DNA from: Leuconostocaceae bacterium ESL0958
GTDB lineage: Bacteria; Bacillota; Bacilli; Lactobacillales; Lactobacillaceae
DNA length: 56,771 nucleotides
Assembly: GCA_029433265.1 (NCBI GenBank)
Contig: JAQTHT010000009.1
Coordinates: 1-56,771 of the forward strand
Direction: 5' to 3'
Shown piece by piece: positions 32,328 through 41,237 of the stretch (position 1 is its first letter; every line of letters starts with the position of its first letter). The notes beneath the pieces were generated by a model, which saw nothing but the letters and a program-made list of their open reading frames with translations, made no database searches and was not told where the DNA came from. Made by a program: the position numbers and the translations under genes.

Positions 32328-32862
32328 AAAGAAAAAGCGGCAGCGACCAGTCAAACAGCTGTTGACCTTTCCAAGTGAACAATTTCAGGCCCAAGCAGGC
32401 GCTAGCCTGCGCTTGCGATCGGGTTCGGTCACTGATATCCCCGGTTTAATTGCCATTCAAGAGGCGGTCTATGATGGTTATTCGCCCTGGCTTTTCCGAG
32501 ACTTTGAGCATGAATTGACGCAGGAATCAGACCGGCTGTATCTAGTGGTCGAGCGGCATAATCAAGTGGTGGCCTTTATGGCTTTAGTTCGTCGGGAAGC
32601 GATTGCCGACCTGCATATCGCCAATTTGGCGGTTTTGCCGGTTTGGCAAAACCAAGGCATTGGCACTTATCTCTTGCATACGGCCAGTGCCATCGGTCGG
32701 GAATTACAACTGACGACCATTTCCTTAGAAGCACGCCGGTCCAATACCGGGGCGCTGGCCCTTTATGACCGCCTCGGCTACCGCGTAGAAGATGTGTTGG
32801 CAAAATACTATGTTGACAATGGCGAAGATGCCATTGCCATGGTGCTGGCCCTTGACCGTTAG
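32311..32862 (+). CDS. rimI: Ribosomal-protein-alanine N-acetyltransferase RimI-like
   Basis: The 183-residue GNAT protein carries an unusually basic and long N-terminal extension (about 35 residues starting FLKFKKKKRQRP), then the acetyl-CoA domain with LAVLPVWQNQGIGTYLLH (about 109-126; Q-N-Q-G-I-G is the CoA loop) and EARRSNTGALALYDRLGY (about 137-154). RimI acetylates ribosomal protein S18 in E. coli; the operon position between tsaB and tsaD is characteristic. Confidence 0.9.
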   Translation: MFLKFKKKKRQRPVKQLLTFPSEQFQAQAGASLRLRSGSVTDIPGLIAIQEAVYDGYSPWLFRDFEHELTQESDRLYLVVERHNQVVAFMALVRREAIADLHIANLAVLPVWQNQGIGTYLLHTASAIGRELQLTTISLEARRSNTGALALYDRLGYRVEDVLAKYYVDNGEDAIAMVLALDR

Positions 32863-33271
32863 GGTGGCGGGGCCGGCCGATGAACCAGTGCTGGCTGACT
32901 TGCTGGCAGCCAGCTTTCCGGCAGACACCTTACCCACCATGCTGTTAGCCGAGCAACTCAAGCGGGGGTCAGTGCGCTATTTGTTGATTAATGAAGGGCA
33001 GGGCTTCCTATCTTACCGGCAGCTGTTTGAAGAAGTGGAAATCTATTTGCTGGCCGTAGCACCAAAGGCCAGACGGCAGGGATTGGCCCGGGCGCTGTTG
33101 GAGTTTTTAATGGGCGCTTTGCCGGCTGGTAGCCGGCTTTTACTAGAGGTGGCAGCTGATAATCGGCCGGCCCTGGCCCTTTACCAGCAACTGGGCTTTC
33201 AAGTTTATCACCGTCGGCAAGCCTACTATGCACAGGGGCAGGATGCCCTACTAATGGAGAAACGATTGTGA
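32852..33271 (+). CDS. Second GNAT N-acetyltransferase (RimI-like)
   Basis: This protein of about 139 residues contains the GNAT motif [19 protein letters not shown] and [18 protein letters not shown], so it is a second acetyltransferase beside rimI. The start is uncertain: TTG at 32852 overlapping the rimI stop is chosen; ATG 32828 or a GTG at 32864 are alternatives, none with a strong ribosome site, so coupling is likely. It overlaps tsaD by four bases. Tandem rimI copies may result from duplication with divergence, though the overall identity looks low. Confidence 0.82.
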   Translation: MTVRVAGPADEPVLADLLAASFPADTLPTMLLAEQLKRGSVRYLLINEGQGFLSYRQLFEEVEIYLLAVAPKARRQGLARALLEFLMGALPAGSRLLLEVAADNRPALALYQQLGFQVYHRRQAYYAQGQDALLMEKRL

Positions 33272-34290
33272 CAACGATACTTGCATTTGAATCGAGTGCG
33301 GACGAAACCGCGGTGGCGGTTGTTAAGGATGGGGACCAAGTCCTCAGTTCAGCGGTCGCCACACAAATTAATTCTCACCAACGCTTCGGCGGCATTGTGC
33401 CCGAAGTGGCCTCCCGCCATCATTTAGAGTGGATTAACCGAACCTTGGACCAGGCGCTCAAAACGGCCCAAGTGACGCCCAGCCAAATTGACGCCGTGGC
33501 GGTCACCTATGGGCCGGGCTTGGTGGGCTCACTCTTAGTGGGCTTGATGGCAGGCAAGACCTTCGCCATGGCCCATCACTTACCCCTGATTCCGGTCAAC
33601 CATCTGGCGGGCCATTTAGCAGCTGCGAATTTTAACGAACCGATTCGCTACCCCGCTCTGGCGCTCATGGTTTCGGGCGGGCACACTGAGCTGGTTTACA
33701 TGAAGGAAGAAAATTCCTTTGAAATTCTTGGGGAAACTTATGACGATGCGGCGGGTGAATCGTATGATAAAGTAGGCCGATTGCTCGACCTCCCTTACCC
33801 AGCGGGTAAGGCCATTGATGAACTCGCCCAACAGGGAACGGCCACGATTCGCTTCCCCCAAGCGATGGCCCATGAAGATAACTATGATTTTTCCTTTTCA
33901 GGGCTCAAGTCGGCCGTGATTAACTATGTCCACCATGCAGAACAAAAGGGCGAAAGTGTTCCCCGGGACGACCTGGCGGCTTCCTTCCAAGAAGCAGTGA
34001 TTCGGGCCCTGGTGGCCCGTACCCGCAAAGCCTTAACGGATTTTCCAGTTCGCTCCTTTGTTCTCGGCGGTGGCGTGGCGGCCAACCGGGGTCTAAGGAC
34101 TGCCTTGCAGGCTTTGTTGGCTGATTTTCCAGCAACGCGTTTCATTCCGGTGCCGCTGGCTTACACGGGAGACAACGCAGCGATGATTGCGGCCGCTGGT
34201 TACTTTAATTACAAAGTAGGCCGTTTTGCTGGGCTTGATTTGAATACGGCCCCCGGATTAGATTTCGAATTGTATGAAGCTAAGTCTTGA
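33268..34290 (+). CDS. tsaD: tRNA N6-adenosine threonylcarbamoyltransferase TsaD
   Basis: The 340-residue ASKHA enzyme transfers threonylcarbamoyl from its adenylate to A37 of tRNA. Key marks are [15 protein letters not shown] (5-19), [14 protein letters not shown], the iron-binding His pair in [21 protein letters not shown] and [13 protein letters not shown]. It starts at a GTG overlapping the preceding stop. Together with TsaB and YwlC most of the t6A pathway is encoded here; TsaE is not in the window. Confidence 0.97.
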   Translation: MTTILAFESSADETAVAVVKDGDQVLSSAVATQINSHQRFGGIVPEVASRHHLEWINRTLDQALKTAQVTPSQIDAVAVTYGPGLVGSLLVGLMAGKTFAMAHHLPLIPVNHLAGHLAAANFNEPIRYPALALMVSGGHTELVYMKEENSFEILGETYDDAAGESYDKVGRLLDLPYPAGKAIDELAQQGTATIRFPQAMAHEDNYDFSFSGLKSAVINYVHHAEQKGESVPRDDLAASFQEAVIRALVARTRKALTDFPVRSFVLGGGVAANRGLRTALQALLADFPATRFIPVPLAYTGDNAAMIAAAGYFNYKVGRFAGLDLNTAPGLDFELYEAKS

Positions 34291-34346
34291 CGACGGCTCA
34301 AAAAATTGTGAAAATTGAACGATGGGAAATACTTTCCTTGATTCTA

Positions 34347-34355
34347 TGCTATACT
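34347..34355 (+). promoter_or_regulatory. rex: Extended -10 promoter of rex
   Basis: TGCTATACT (34347-34355). Half-sites resembling the Rex box flank it: TTGTGAAAATTG from 34306 and GTTCACAAA at 34368-34376, so autoregulation by NAD(H) state is possible. Confidence 0.55.
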
Positions 34356-34391
34356 AAATAAAAATATGTTCACAAAATGAATGGAGTAACT

Positions 34392-35042
34392 ATGTCTGAG
34401 CAAGTAAAAATACCTAGGGCAACCGCTAAGCGCTTGCCGATTTATTATCGTTACTTAACAATCTTGGATGATGCAGGCACGAACCGCATCTCCTCTGCAG
34501 AATTAGCTAATGCTACCAAGTTTGATGCAGCAACTATTCGCCGTGACTTCTCTTACTTCGGTGCCTTGGGTAAGCGGGGTTATGGCTATGACGTCAAAGC
34601 CCTCCTGGACTTCTTCTCGGAAGTCCTGGACCAGAGCTCTTTGGTCAACGTCGCCTTGATTGGGGTCGGCCACTTGGGTCAGGCCCTCTTGAACTTTAAC
34701 TTCCACCAGTCTTCTAACATGCGGATTGCGGCGGCTTTTGACATTGATGAAAACCGGGGCAAGATTTTGTCCGGGGTGCCCATTTACGATATGAAGGAAC
34801 TGTCGGAGCAAATTAAGGCGCAGCGAATTAACATTGCTATTTTAGCCGTACCGCAGGAAGTGGCCCAGGACATCACCGATGAATTGGTGGCCACGGGTAT
34901 CAAGGGAATCTTGAACTTTACGCCACTGCGAGTGTCTGTACCAAAGGGCGTTCGGGTGCAAAACGTTGATTTGACCAACGAATTACAGACCCTGGTTTAC
35001 TTTATTCAAAACTACGCGAATATTACGACAGGAAACAAGTAA
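34392..35042 (+). CDS. rex: Redox-sensing transcriptional repressor Rex
   Basis: The 216-residue repressor senses the NADH/NAD+ ratio. It has an N-terminal winged helix (about 1-78; [25 protein letters not shown]) and a Rossmann domain with [10 protein letters not shown] (91-100), ending with a domain-swapped helix. GGAGTAACT precedes the ATG at 34392. Rex usually controls fermentation genes; the lactate-type dehydrogenase at 6553 could be a target but no operator is obvious there. Two bases separate it from femX. Confidence 0.96.
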   Translation: MSEQVKIPRATAKRLPIYYRYLTILDDAGTNRISSAELANATKFDAATIRRDFSYFGALGKRGYGYDVKALLDFFSEVLDQSSLVNVALIGVGHLGQALLNFNFHQSSNMRIAAAFDIDENRGKILSGVPIYDMKELSEQIKAQRINIAILAVPQEVAQDITDELVATGIKGILNFTPLRVSVPKGVRVQNVDLTNELQTLVYFIQNYANITTGNK

Positions 35043-35044
35043 GC

Positions 35045-36085
35045 ATGACAGTCTTGGACTTAACAGATGAACAGGCCGTTGCCCGCTTTCGTGACTTTGT
35101 CCGTCGGGATCCCAGGGGGCGGGTGACGCAGGATCCGCTTTGGGGCGAACTAAAAGCAAACTGGGGCCATGTTTACGTTTACCATGAGGATGAAACGGGG
35201 GCCATCGATGCCACGATGGGCTTGCTGACGGTGGAAGCGGTCCCTGGCAAGCTGTTAGCTTACTGTCCCAAGGGACCAATTGCTGATTTAACCAACATTG
35301 ATTTGGTGAAAGAACTGATTCAAGAAGGACTGGCGGCACTACCCGACAATGTGTTCTTGGTCCGGATGGATCCAGAAATCGACTACGATGCGGACTTGGA
35401 TGCTGCTTACCGGCAGGCCGGTTTTAAAACACGCAATGTCGCAGTTGAAAACATGCATGGTACGATTCAACCCCGTAAGAACGTAGTGCTCTTTTACGAT
35501 GGTCGAGGAGAAGGGGCCCAGCCCATTCAGACCGCTGACGATTTGATGAAGCATTTCAAGCGGGATTACCGCAACCAGATTCGTCGAGCGCTGAAGGACG
35601 GGGTGACCGTCACGGCTGATACCAGCCTGGATTCGATGCAAGCCTTCTTCCAAACCTATGAAATGATGGCTGCCGCCCAGGGCATTACCCACCGGCCCTT
35701 TGCCTACTTCGAACGGATGCAGGCCCTCTGGGATGGTGCCGATGACTTCCGTATTTTCTTAGCTCACTTTGAAGGGCAGGTGATTGCGGCTGGCATTGGC
35801 TTTGCCTATGGCGATAAGATTTGGTACATGTACGCGGGTTCTGACCGCCGTTATGCCAAACACTATGCCCCTTATTTGGTCCAGTGGTACATGCTGAACT
35901 GGGGCTTGGAACTGGGCAAGGTGGCCTATGACTTCGGTGGTGTCGGCGCCTTTGACAAAGAGGACGGCCTCTACCGCTTCAAGCACGGCTTTGCCTACCA
36001 CGACCCAGCGGTGACCTATATCGGTGAGTTGGACTGGGTCTTGGATCCAGCCGCTTACCAAACTTACTTACAACAATTTTCCTAA
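35045..36085 (+). CDS. femX: FemX-type peptidoglycan bridge aminoacyltransferase
   Basis: The 346-residue protein has the two GNAT-like halves of the Fem family. VTQDPLWGELKANWG (about 24-38), KGPIADLTNIDLV and IWYMYAGSDRRYAKHYAPY are signature stretches, and from memory it closely resembles Weissella viridescens FemX, which adds L-Ala from Ala-tRNA to the Lys of UDP-MurNAc-pentapeptide. It starts two bases after rex, so a rex-femX operon is likely. The donor residue (Ala, Ser or Gly) cannot be read from the sequence. Confidence 0.92.
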   Translation: MTVLDLTDEQAVARFRDFVRRDPRGRVTQDPLWGELKANWGHVYVYHEDETGAIDATMGLLTVEAVPGKLLAYCPKGPIADLTNIDLVKELIQEGLAALPDNVFLVRMDPEIDYDADLDAAYRQAGFKTRNVAVENMHGTIQPRKNVVLFYDGRGEGAQPIQTADDLMKHFKRDYRNQIRRALKDGVTVTADTSLDSMQAFFQTYEMMAAAQGITHRPFAYFERMQALWDGADDFRIFLAHFEGQVIAAGIGFAYGDKIWYMYAGSDRRYAKHYAPYLVQWYMLNWGLELGKVAYDFGGVGAFDKEDGLYRFKHGFAYHDPAVTYIGELDWVLDPAAYQTYLQQFS

Positions 36086-36122
36086 AAAAGTCGTCAGCCC
36101 AACCGGCACACGACCTTTTTTT
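36084..36122 (+). terminator. Terminator after femX
   Basis: GTCGT/ACGAC and AGCC/GGC segments around a short loop, with A- and T-runs on both sides. Confidence 0.75.
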
Positions 36123-36153
36123 ATAAACAGGCCCCTGTTAGAAAGGACCAGCG

Positions 36154-36984
36154 ATGACCGTTAAAATGATTGCCTCCGATATGGACGGCACTTTTTTACA
36201 AGCAGAAGACCAATATGATGTGGCCCACTTTGCCAAGGTGCTCGCCCAGCTCAAGGAAAAAGATATCCGCTTTGTGGCAGCTTCTGGGCGACAGGTAAGC
36301 AATTTACGAGCGCTTTTTGCCCCCATGGCTGACTATGGCTTGTTGGACCAAATCGACTTTGTCGGGTCCAATGGATCCGTTGTGGCCACTGCCGATCAAG
36401 AACTTTACGCCGTCTACCTGAAGCCGGAGCAAATTCGGAAGGTGATTGACTGGAATGCCGTCAATTTTAGTCCGGCCGAAAACTTGGTGGTGATGACCGG
36501 GGCCCATGGCTCCTACTTGTCCAACCATGCCACCGCGGACATCATGGCCATGCTGGCGCCTTTTTATCCTAATCTGACGCAGGTCGATAAGCTTTTGGAC
36601 GTCGATGACCAAATTCTAGGCGTTTCCTTTATTTGGCCCCATGACAAAGTTCAGGAGTATGTGCGCCTGTTGATGGATACCTTTGGTGATCAACTGCATG
36701 CAACGGGGTCTGGCTTTGGTTCCGTGGATATCCTGCCCAAAAATGTGAATAAAGCGACGGCCTTAGAGGTGCTGCAGGACTACTACAACATAGACGACAG
36801 TGCTGTCATGGTTTTTGGGGATAACGCCAATGATTTGGAGATGTTATCCAAGTATGACCAGGCCTACCTGATGCCCAATGCCGCTTCCTTTATGCACCAG
36901 GCTCATGACCAGGAGGCGATTGCGCCGAACGATGAAGCCGGGGTCTTGGCAACAATTGAAGCGAAGCTTTTCTTAGACCAATAA
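36154..36984 (+). CDS. Cof-type HAD-IIB family phosphatase
   Basis: The 276-residue HAD hydrolase has the nucleophile motif SDMDGTFL (8-15; Asp9 and Asp11), a motif II Ser/Thr in VAASGRQ, and VMVFGDNANDLEMLSKY (about 209-225) with the metal-binding acidic residues, with a C2b cap between. It likely removes phosphate from sugar phosphates or FMN-like compounds; substrate range of Cof proteins is broad. GAAAGGACC precedes the ATG. Confidence 0.93.
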   Translation: MTVKMIASDMDGTFLQAEDQYDVAHFAKVLAQLKEKDIRFVAASGRQVSNLRALFAPMADYGLLDQIDFVGSNGSVVATADQELYAVYLKPEQIRKVIDWNAVNFSPAENLVVMTGAHGSYLSNHATADIMAMLAPFYPNLTQVDKLLDVDDQILGVSFIWPHDKVQEYVRLLMDTFGDQLHATGSGFGSVDILPKNVNKATALEVLQDYYNIDDSAVMVFGDNANDLEMLSKYDQAYLMPNAASFMHQAHDQEAIAPNDEAGVLATIEAKLFLDQ

Positions 36985-37016
36985 AAAAATTCTGACCGTT
37001 GGGTCAGAATTTTTTT
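36983..37016. terminator. Bidirectional terminator, HAD gene / FUSC gene
   Basis: A perfect 15-bp stem AAAAAAATTCTGACC / GGTCAGAATTTTTTT around GTTG, between convergent genes. Confidence 0.92.
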
Positions 37017-37017
37017 C

Positions 37018-37539
37018 TTATTCATGGTCGCCGCTTTGACTCTGTGGTAAGACCGGGTCGTCCGGCACGTCTGGAATGTGATAGCGGTTGATCGCCAGGG
37101 CAAAGAGAATGCCTACAAAGGTATCAATGATGCGCAGAAAGACATAGTGGATGGTCGCATCGGTTGGAATCGTTAAGGCGATTAGTAAGAGGGCGGCCAA
37201 GCCGGAAATTACCCCCGGATTATAGTTGATGGCATCTAGAATGATGATGGTTAAAATCACCAGGAAGGGCATCAAGGTAATCATGATGAAGGGGCTGTTA
37301 TGCGTGTTCTCTCGGATGAGAAAGAAAATCATGGCCGAGAAGCCCCCGACGGCGTTGGAAACAAGTCGAATCTTGGCGAAGGTGATCGAGTTTTCCCAAC
37401 TTTCCCGGAGGGCGAAGATGGCCGCCAGTGCGGGGGCAAAGGCGGGTCGGTTGATAAAGTGATAAGTTAGTAAAATCAAAAAAACAGCCAAGGCCGTTTT
37501 GATGGTACGCATGCCGAGGCGGATTTCTAAGGCTTTCAT
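37018..37539 (-). CDS. FUSC / aromatic acid exporter-family membrane protein
   Basis: The 173-residue protein has about four to five membrane helices starting at RTIKTALAVFLILL and a short hydrophilic tail. It matches the short FUSC-like (YqjA/DUF939-type) proteins of Bacillota. Function is unproven: an exporter role is assumed for longer family members. AGGAG precedes the ATG. It is convergent with the HAD gene and divergent from the nitroreductase gene. Confidence 0.8.
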   Translation of the reverse strand: MKALEIRLGMRTIKTALAVFLILLTYHFINRPAFAPALAAIFALRESWENSITFAKIRLVSNAVGGFSAMIFFLIRENTHNSPFIMITLMPFLVILTIIILDAINYNPGVISGLAALLLIALTIPTDATIHYVFLRIIDTFVGILFALAINRYHIPDVPDDPVLPQSQSGDHE

Positions 37540-37616
37540 GTGTCGCTCCTGTTATTTTTGCTCAATTAAGCGTACCATAGAAAAGATAGGAAGCATAGAA
37601 AAGGAAGAAGTGTGCA

Positions 37617-38360
37617 ATGTTAACGAATGATGTTTTACAACAATTACACAATCACAAGTCAATCCGGGCCTTTCAAGATCGGCCGGTTTCTGACGAAGTC
37701 GTCGCAACCATTTTGTCCGCGGCCTTTGCCGGGCCAAATATGCAGAACTTCCAACCCGTGACCTTTATTGAAGTCACAGATCAGAAGCTCAAGCAGGCTG
37801 TCACAGATCGCGTGGGCATGGGCTATATTGCCTCCGCCCCCCGGTTCTTCGTAGTGGCCGTAGACTGGCACAAGCTCTTGATTGGCCAGTCCGCTGAAAA
37901 CCAGGCCATGATTAAAGAAAAGATTTCCTCCTACCAATTCTTGGAAGGGGGCATCGTCTCCGCTGCCATCGCACTTGGCCGAGCACAGGTCGCTGCTGAA
38001 TCACTGGGCCTTGGTTCGGTCACCATGGCCGGTGTGATGGGCGCCTTTGACCTTTACGAAAAAGAATTGAACTTGCCCGACTACGTCAAGCCGGTGATGG
38101 GCTTCTCACTGGGTTATCCCGACCAAGAACCGGGCATTAAGCCTAAGCTGCCATTGACTGGTTCCTACATGAAGGGCGCCTATGACGAAGATCAGATGGT
38201 AGCAGCCGTGACGGACTACGATCAGACCATGAAGGATTACTTCGCTAGTCGGGGAATGGACAACACTTGGACGGAACACAATGCCAAGCTGTTGGCCGGC
38301 ACTAAGATTAATGATGGTCTGACTGCTTATCCAAATGATAAAGAATTGAATCAACACTAG
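37617..38360 (+). CDS. NAD(P)H-dependent nitroreductase / flavin oxidoreductase
   Basis: The 247-residue protein belongs to the NfsA/FRP-type nitroreductases: HNHKSIRAFQDRPV (about 11-24) is the FMN-binding N-terminal motif, AGPNMQNFQP (about 38-47) follows, and GLGSVTMAGV (about 131-140) and GYPDQEPGIKPKLP are typical of the family. It uses FMN and NADPH to reduce nitro compounds, quinones or flavins. AAAGGAAGA precedes the ATG. Monocistronic, with a terminator shared with the convergent TetR gene. Confidence 0.92.
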   Translation: MLTNDVLQQLHNHKSIRAFQDRPVSDEVVATILSAAFAGPNMQNFQPVTFIEVTDQKLKQAVTDRVGMGYIASAPRFFVVAVDWHKLLIGQSAENQAMIKEKISSYQFLEGGIVSAAIALGRAQVAAESLGLGSVTMAGVMGAFDLYEKELNLPDYVKPVMGFSLGYPDQEPGIKPKLPLTGSYMKGAYDEDQMVAAVTDYDQTMKDYFASRGMDNTWTEHNAKLLAGTKINDGLTAYPNDKELNQH

Positions 38361-38397
38361 AAAAGAAGCGGTCGTTCGTTAGAACGGCCGCTTTTTT
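38361..38397. terminator. Bidirectional terminator, nitroreductase / tetR
   Basis: AAGCGGTCGTTC (38366-38377) pairs with GAACGGCCGCTT (38382-38393) around GTTA; A- and T-runs flank it. Confidence 0.9.
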
Positions 38398-38941
38398 ATG
38401 CTTGATAGAGATAGGCTGGTAATTTGTCGAGCATGATGGCCGCCATTTCTGCCGGGCTTTCATGTGCCCCTGTTAGTAACCATTGCTGGAGAACGGACGA
38501 CATGGCCCCGGTAAAAAAGGCCCGGTCGTAAGCATCGTGAAAACGTCTTGCTTCTTTTTCAGGATCAATGCGGGGCATCTTTTGTAGATATTCGAAAACA
38601 TAGGCCGATAGGCCAGAATCAAATAAGAGCAGGAAACGCTCCCTTTGGGTCAGGAAAATGCGGAAGGCAAAGGTCAAATCGGATCGTAACGTCTCCTTGG
38701 CCGGCAACTGTCGGTCAGCCAGCGCGCGGTCTTGCTTGACAGCAATTAATTGGGATAAATAATATTCTAAAATGGCTTCTTTACTGTCAAAGTTGCGGTA
38801 GTAGGAGGCACGGGCCACGCCGGCTGTCTCGATTAAACTGGCGATGCGAATTTTTGAAAAGGGCGTATCTTTGAGTTCTTCAAAAAGTCCCTTCACAATT
38901 TGTTCTTTGACCCGATTATTTTCTTGCTGTCCATAATTCAT
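38396..38941 (-). CDS. TetR/AcrR-family repressor
   Basis: The 181-residue protein has an N-terminal HTH (about 8-55; FSKIRIASLIETAGVARASY followed by YRNFDSKEA) and a helical ligand domain, and so is a local repressor. The start at 38941 is preferred because GGAG lies ten bases upstream; the ATG nine bases earlier is too close to it. It is divergent from the DHA2 efflux gene and palindromes in the shared intergenic space fit its operators. Confidence 0.92.
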   Translation of the reverse strand: MNYGQQENNRVKEQIVKGLFEELKDTPFSKIRIASLIETAGVARASYYRNFDSKEAILEYYLSQLIAVKQDRALADRQLPAKETLRSDLTFAFRIFLTQRERFLLLFDSGLSAYVFEYLQKMPRIDPEKEARRFHDAYDRAFFTGAMSSVLQQWLLTGAHESPAEMAAIMLDKLPAYLYQA

Positions 38942-38993
38942 TGCTGGCATTCTCCTTTACTAGTAATTATAGCAAAATTTTATCTGATACATA

Positions 38994-39021
38994 TTGACTC
39001 ATTAAAAAATCCTGGTAAACT
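38994..39021 (+). promoter_or_regulatory. Promoter of the efflux operon
   Basis: TTGACT (38994-38999), a 16-base spacer and extended TGG-TAAACT (39013-39021). Confidence 0.65.
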
Positions 39022-39037
39022 AATGGTTAGTTCATCT

Positions 39038-39052
39038 GATACAAAATGTATC
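39038..39052. promoter_or_regulatory. Candidate TetR operator
   Basis: GATACAAAATGTATC is a perfect palindrome just downstream of the promoter; a related half, ATCTGATACAT, occurs at 38982-38992 just before the -35 box. Binding at either would block transcription. Confidence 0.6.
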
Positions 39053-39069
39053 TTTTAGATAGGAGAATA

Positions 39070-40557
39070 ATGATGGAAGCAAAACGTCCGTATAACCGCA
39101 CGCTGGTGCTTGCGGTTTTGCTGATTGCAGCCATTGCAGGGGCTTTGATGCAGACTTCTTTGGGAACGGCTTTGCCGACCCTGATGAAGGCCTTTGACAT
39201 CGATTTGTCTACTGCACAACAGGCTACCACCTGGTTCTTGTTGGTCAACGGGATGATGGTGCCGCTCTCAGCTTTCTTAGCCACCCGCTTTAAAACAAAG
39301 TCACTGCACGAAGTGACTTATCTCTTATTGCTGGTCGGCGTGGCGATGTCGATGTTCACACCCGAACGGTCCGATATGTGGTGGCTCTTTGTGGCCGGCC
39401 GAATCGTGACGGCAGTCGCCGTTGGCATGATGATGCCGCTCTTGCAGGTGGTCATTATTAATATGTACGCCCCCAAGGAGCGCGGTGCCGCCATGGGCAT
39501 GATGGGCCTAGTGGTCGGCATGGCGCCGGCCATCGGGCCTACGTTAACGGGTTGGATTCTGGAAAAGGACCACACGATTCTGGGGCTCACCCTGTCTGAC
39601 AGTTGGCGGTCGATGTTCGTCATTCCTTTTATCATCGTCGTGATTGCGGTGATTTTGGCGCCATTTTTGATTAAAAATGTCATTGAAAATCGAACGATTC
39701 ATCTGGACTGGCTATCACTCCTGCTGTCAACAGCTGGCTTTGGCTTCTTCCTCTGGGGCTTCACCAACGTGTCAGCCCAGGGCTGGACGGACTTGATGCA
39801 GGTGATTTTGCCGATTGTGGTCGGCGTCCTCCTATTACTTGCCTTTGGTTGGCGGCAGCTGAAGTTGCCGGTGCCTTTCTTAGACATTAAGGTCTTTGCC
39901 AATAAACACTTTACCATTCCAACTATTGCCTTAATCATGGCAACGATGGCGATGTTCGGTGTTGAAATGATGTTGCCCACTTACTTGCAAAACGTGCGGG
40001 GACTGACACCGCTTGATTCTGGTGTCACCTTACTCTGGGGCGCCCTCTTTATGGGCTTGCTCTCACCCGTGGCGGGTGTTTTGTATAACAAGGTTGGCGT
40101 TCGAGCGCTCTCATTCATGGGCTTTGGCCTATTGGTTGCGGGAACGGTTCCCTATGTTTTCTTAAATCCGGAAACACCAACGGTGGTCATTTCTGTGCTC
40201 TATGCGGTCCGAATGGCCGGGATTGCCTTGACCTTAATGCCATTGACGACCACGGCGATGTCAGCCCTACCTGATGAAAAAGGAGCCGATGCAACAGCTG
40301 CCAATAACACGCTGCGACAGGTCTCCTCTTCCGTTGTGGTTGCACTACTAACTTCCGTGGTTCAAAACGTGATTAACAATCACACACCGGCTGCATCGAT
40401 GAAGGCAACGAACCCACTTGGCTATGCGGATAAGGTATTGACGGCCTCGATGGATGGCTTTCAGATTGCCTTTGTGATTTCGTTGGCCTTTGCCCTGCTT
40501 GGGATTGTTCTGGTCTTCTTCATGAAAAATGATGCCAAGGAGGAAGCAACAACATGA
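39070..40557 (+). CDS. DHA2-family MFS multidrug efflux transporter (EmrB/QacA type)
   Basis: The 495-residue protein has about fourteen membrane helices, the DHA2 arrangement. MQTSLGTALPTLMKAFDID near TM1, the TM4-5 motif GMMGLVVGMAPAIGPTLTGW (motif C of drug antiporters), and the late ATAANNTLRQVSSS are typical. It would export lipophilic or cationic drugs using the proton gradient. AGGAG precedes tandem ATGs at 39070 and 39073. Controlled by the divergent TetR regulator and coupled to the DUF4811 gene. Confidence 0.92.
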   Translation: MMEAKRPYNRTLVLAVLLIAAIAGALMQTSLGTALPTLMKAFDIDLSTAQQATTWFLLVNGMMVPLSAFLATRFKTKSLHEVTYLLLLVGVAMSMFTPERSDMWWLFVAGRIVTAVAVGMMMPLLQVVIINMYAPKERGAAMGMMGLVVGMAPAIGPTLTGWILEKDHTILGLTLSDSWRSMFVIPFIIVVIAVILAPFLIKNVIENRTIHLDWLSLLLSTAGFGFFLWGFTNVSAQGWTDLMQVILPIVVGVLLLLAFGWRQLKLPVPFLDIKVFANKHFTIPTIALIMATMAMFGVEMMLPTYLQNVRGLTPLDSGVTLLWGALFMGLLSPVAGVLYNKVGVRALSFMGFGLLVAGTVPYVFLNPETPTVVISVLYAVRMAGIALTLMPLTTTAMSALPDEKGADATAANNTLRQVSSSVVVALLTSVVQNVINNHTPAASMKATNPLGYADKVLTASMDGFQIAFVISLAFALLGIVLVFFMKNDAKEEATT

Positions 40558-41084
40558 TGATTTGGATTATTGCTCTTTTGGCCTTCTTAACCTTTGCCTC
40601 TTGGATGTTACTAGCAACCAAGTGGCTTCGGATTACGTTGGGCACGGTCTTCGGTCTTCTCTTTGCTTTGGCCATTGTGTTGCTGTCAGCTAATATGGAT
40701 CAGCACTTTGGAATGGAGAAAAAGACGGTGACCAGCACAGAGCAGGTATACGCGGCAACACCAGCCCAATCGCCGGTGCAAGCGGTGGCGGCTAAGAAAA
40801 TTGGCCCAGCGCGGTATGTCCTGGTTTATAAAGATCATGAACAGGATCCAGCTGCCAAGGCCCACTTTGTCCCGGATAGCAAGGATGTTGTGCGGGCAGT
40901 CAAGGTCCGGGCTGATTACGAACAGACGCAGACGAGCACTGCCCAGGTGAAAACAGTGACCGAAACTTGGATTTACCGGTCTAATTTCTGGAAGCAACTT
41001 TTCCAGCATCAGCATGATGACCGGCTGATTTCGGAGCATCATACCCTGCAAGTCCCTGAAAACTGGCAGATTCAGCAACAGTAA
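40554..41084 (+). CDS. DUF4811 domain-containing membrane protein
   Basis: The 176-residue protein has two N-terminal membrane helices (about 3-22 and 27-46) and an extracytoplasmic domain of about 125 residues rich in beta strands. It overlaps the efflux gene by four bases (ATGA). DUF4811 genes are regularly found behind DHA2 transporters in lactic acid bacteria, suggesting an accessory role in export, but the function is unknown. Confidence 0.85.
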   Translation: MMIWIIALLAFLTFASWMLLATKWLRITLGTVFGLLFALAIVLLSANMDQHFGMEKKTVTSTEQVYAATPAQSPVQAVAAKKIGPARYVLVYKDHEQDPAAKAHFVPDSKDVVRAVKVRADYEQTQTSTAQVKTVTETWIYRSNFWKQLFQHQHDDRLISEHHTLQVPENWQIQQQ

Positions 41085-41121
41085 GATATTGAGCCATCTC
41101 CACTGAGCGAATCTGTTAAAA

Positions 41122-41148
41122 GTCCTCTGCGTTAGAGGGCTTTTTTTA
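41122..41148 (+). terminator. Terminator after DUF4811 gene
   Basis: CCTCT (41124-41128) and AGAGG (41134-41138), extended by flanking pairs, followed by TTTTTTT. Confidence 0.8.
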
Positions 41149-41176
41149 TTGACAGGGCTGGGACCTGTGCTATACT
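41149..41176 (+). promoter_or_regulatory. groESL promoter
   Basis: TTGACA (41149-41154), a 16-base spacer and an extended TGC-TATACT (41168-41176). Confidence 0.85.
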
Positions 41177-41185
41177 AAAACCAGG

Positions 41186-41212
41186 TTAGCACTTAACTAC
41201 TTTGAGTGCTAA
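41186..41212 (+). promoter_or_regulatory. CIRCE element (HrcA operator)
   Basis: TTAGCACTT, nine bases, GAGTGCTAA (41186-41194 and 41204-41212): the classical CIRCE sequence with one departure in the left arm. HrcA repression of groESL with release on heat shock follows from established knowledge. Confidence 0.95.
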
Positions 41213-41237
41213 AAAGAAAAGAAAAAGAGGTGCAATC

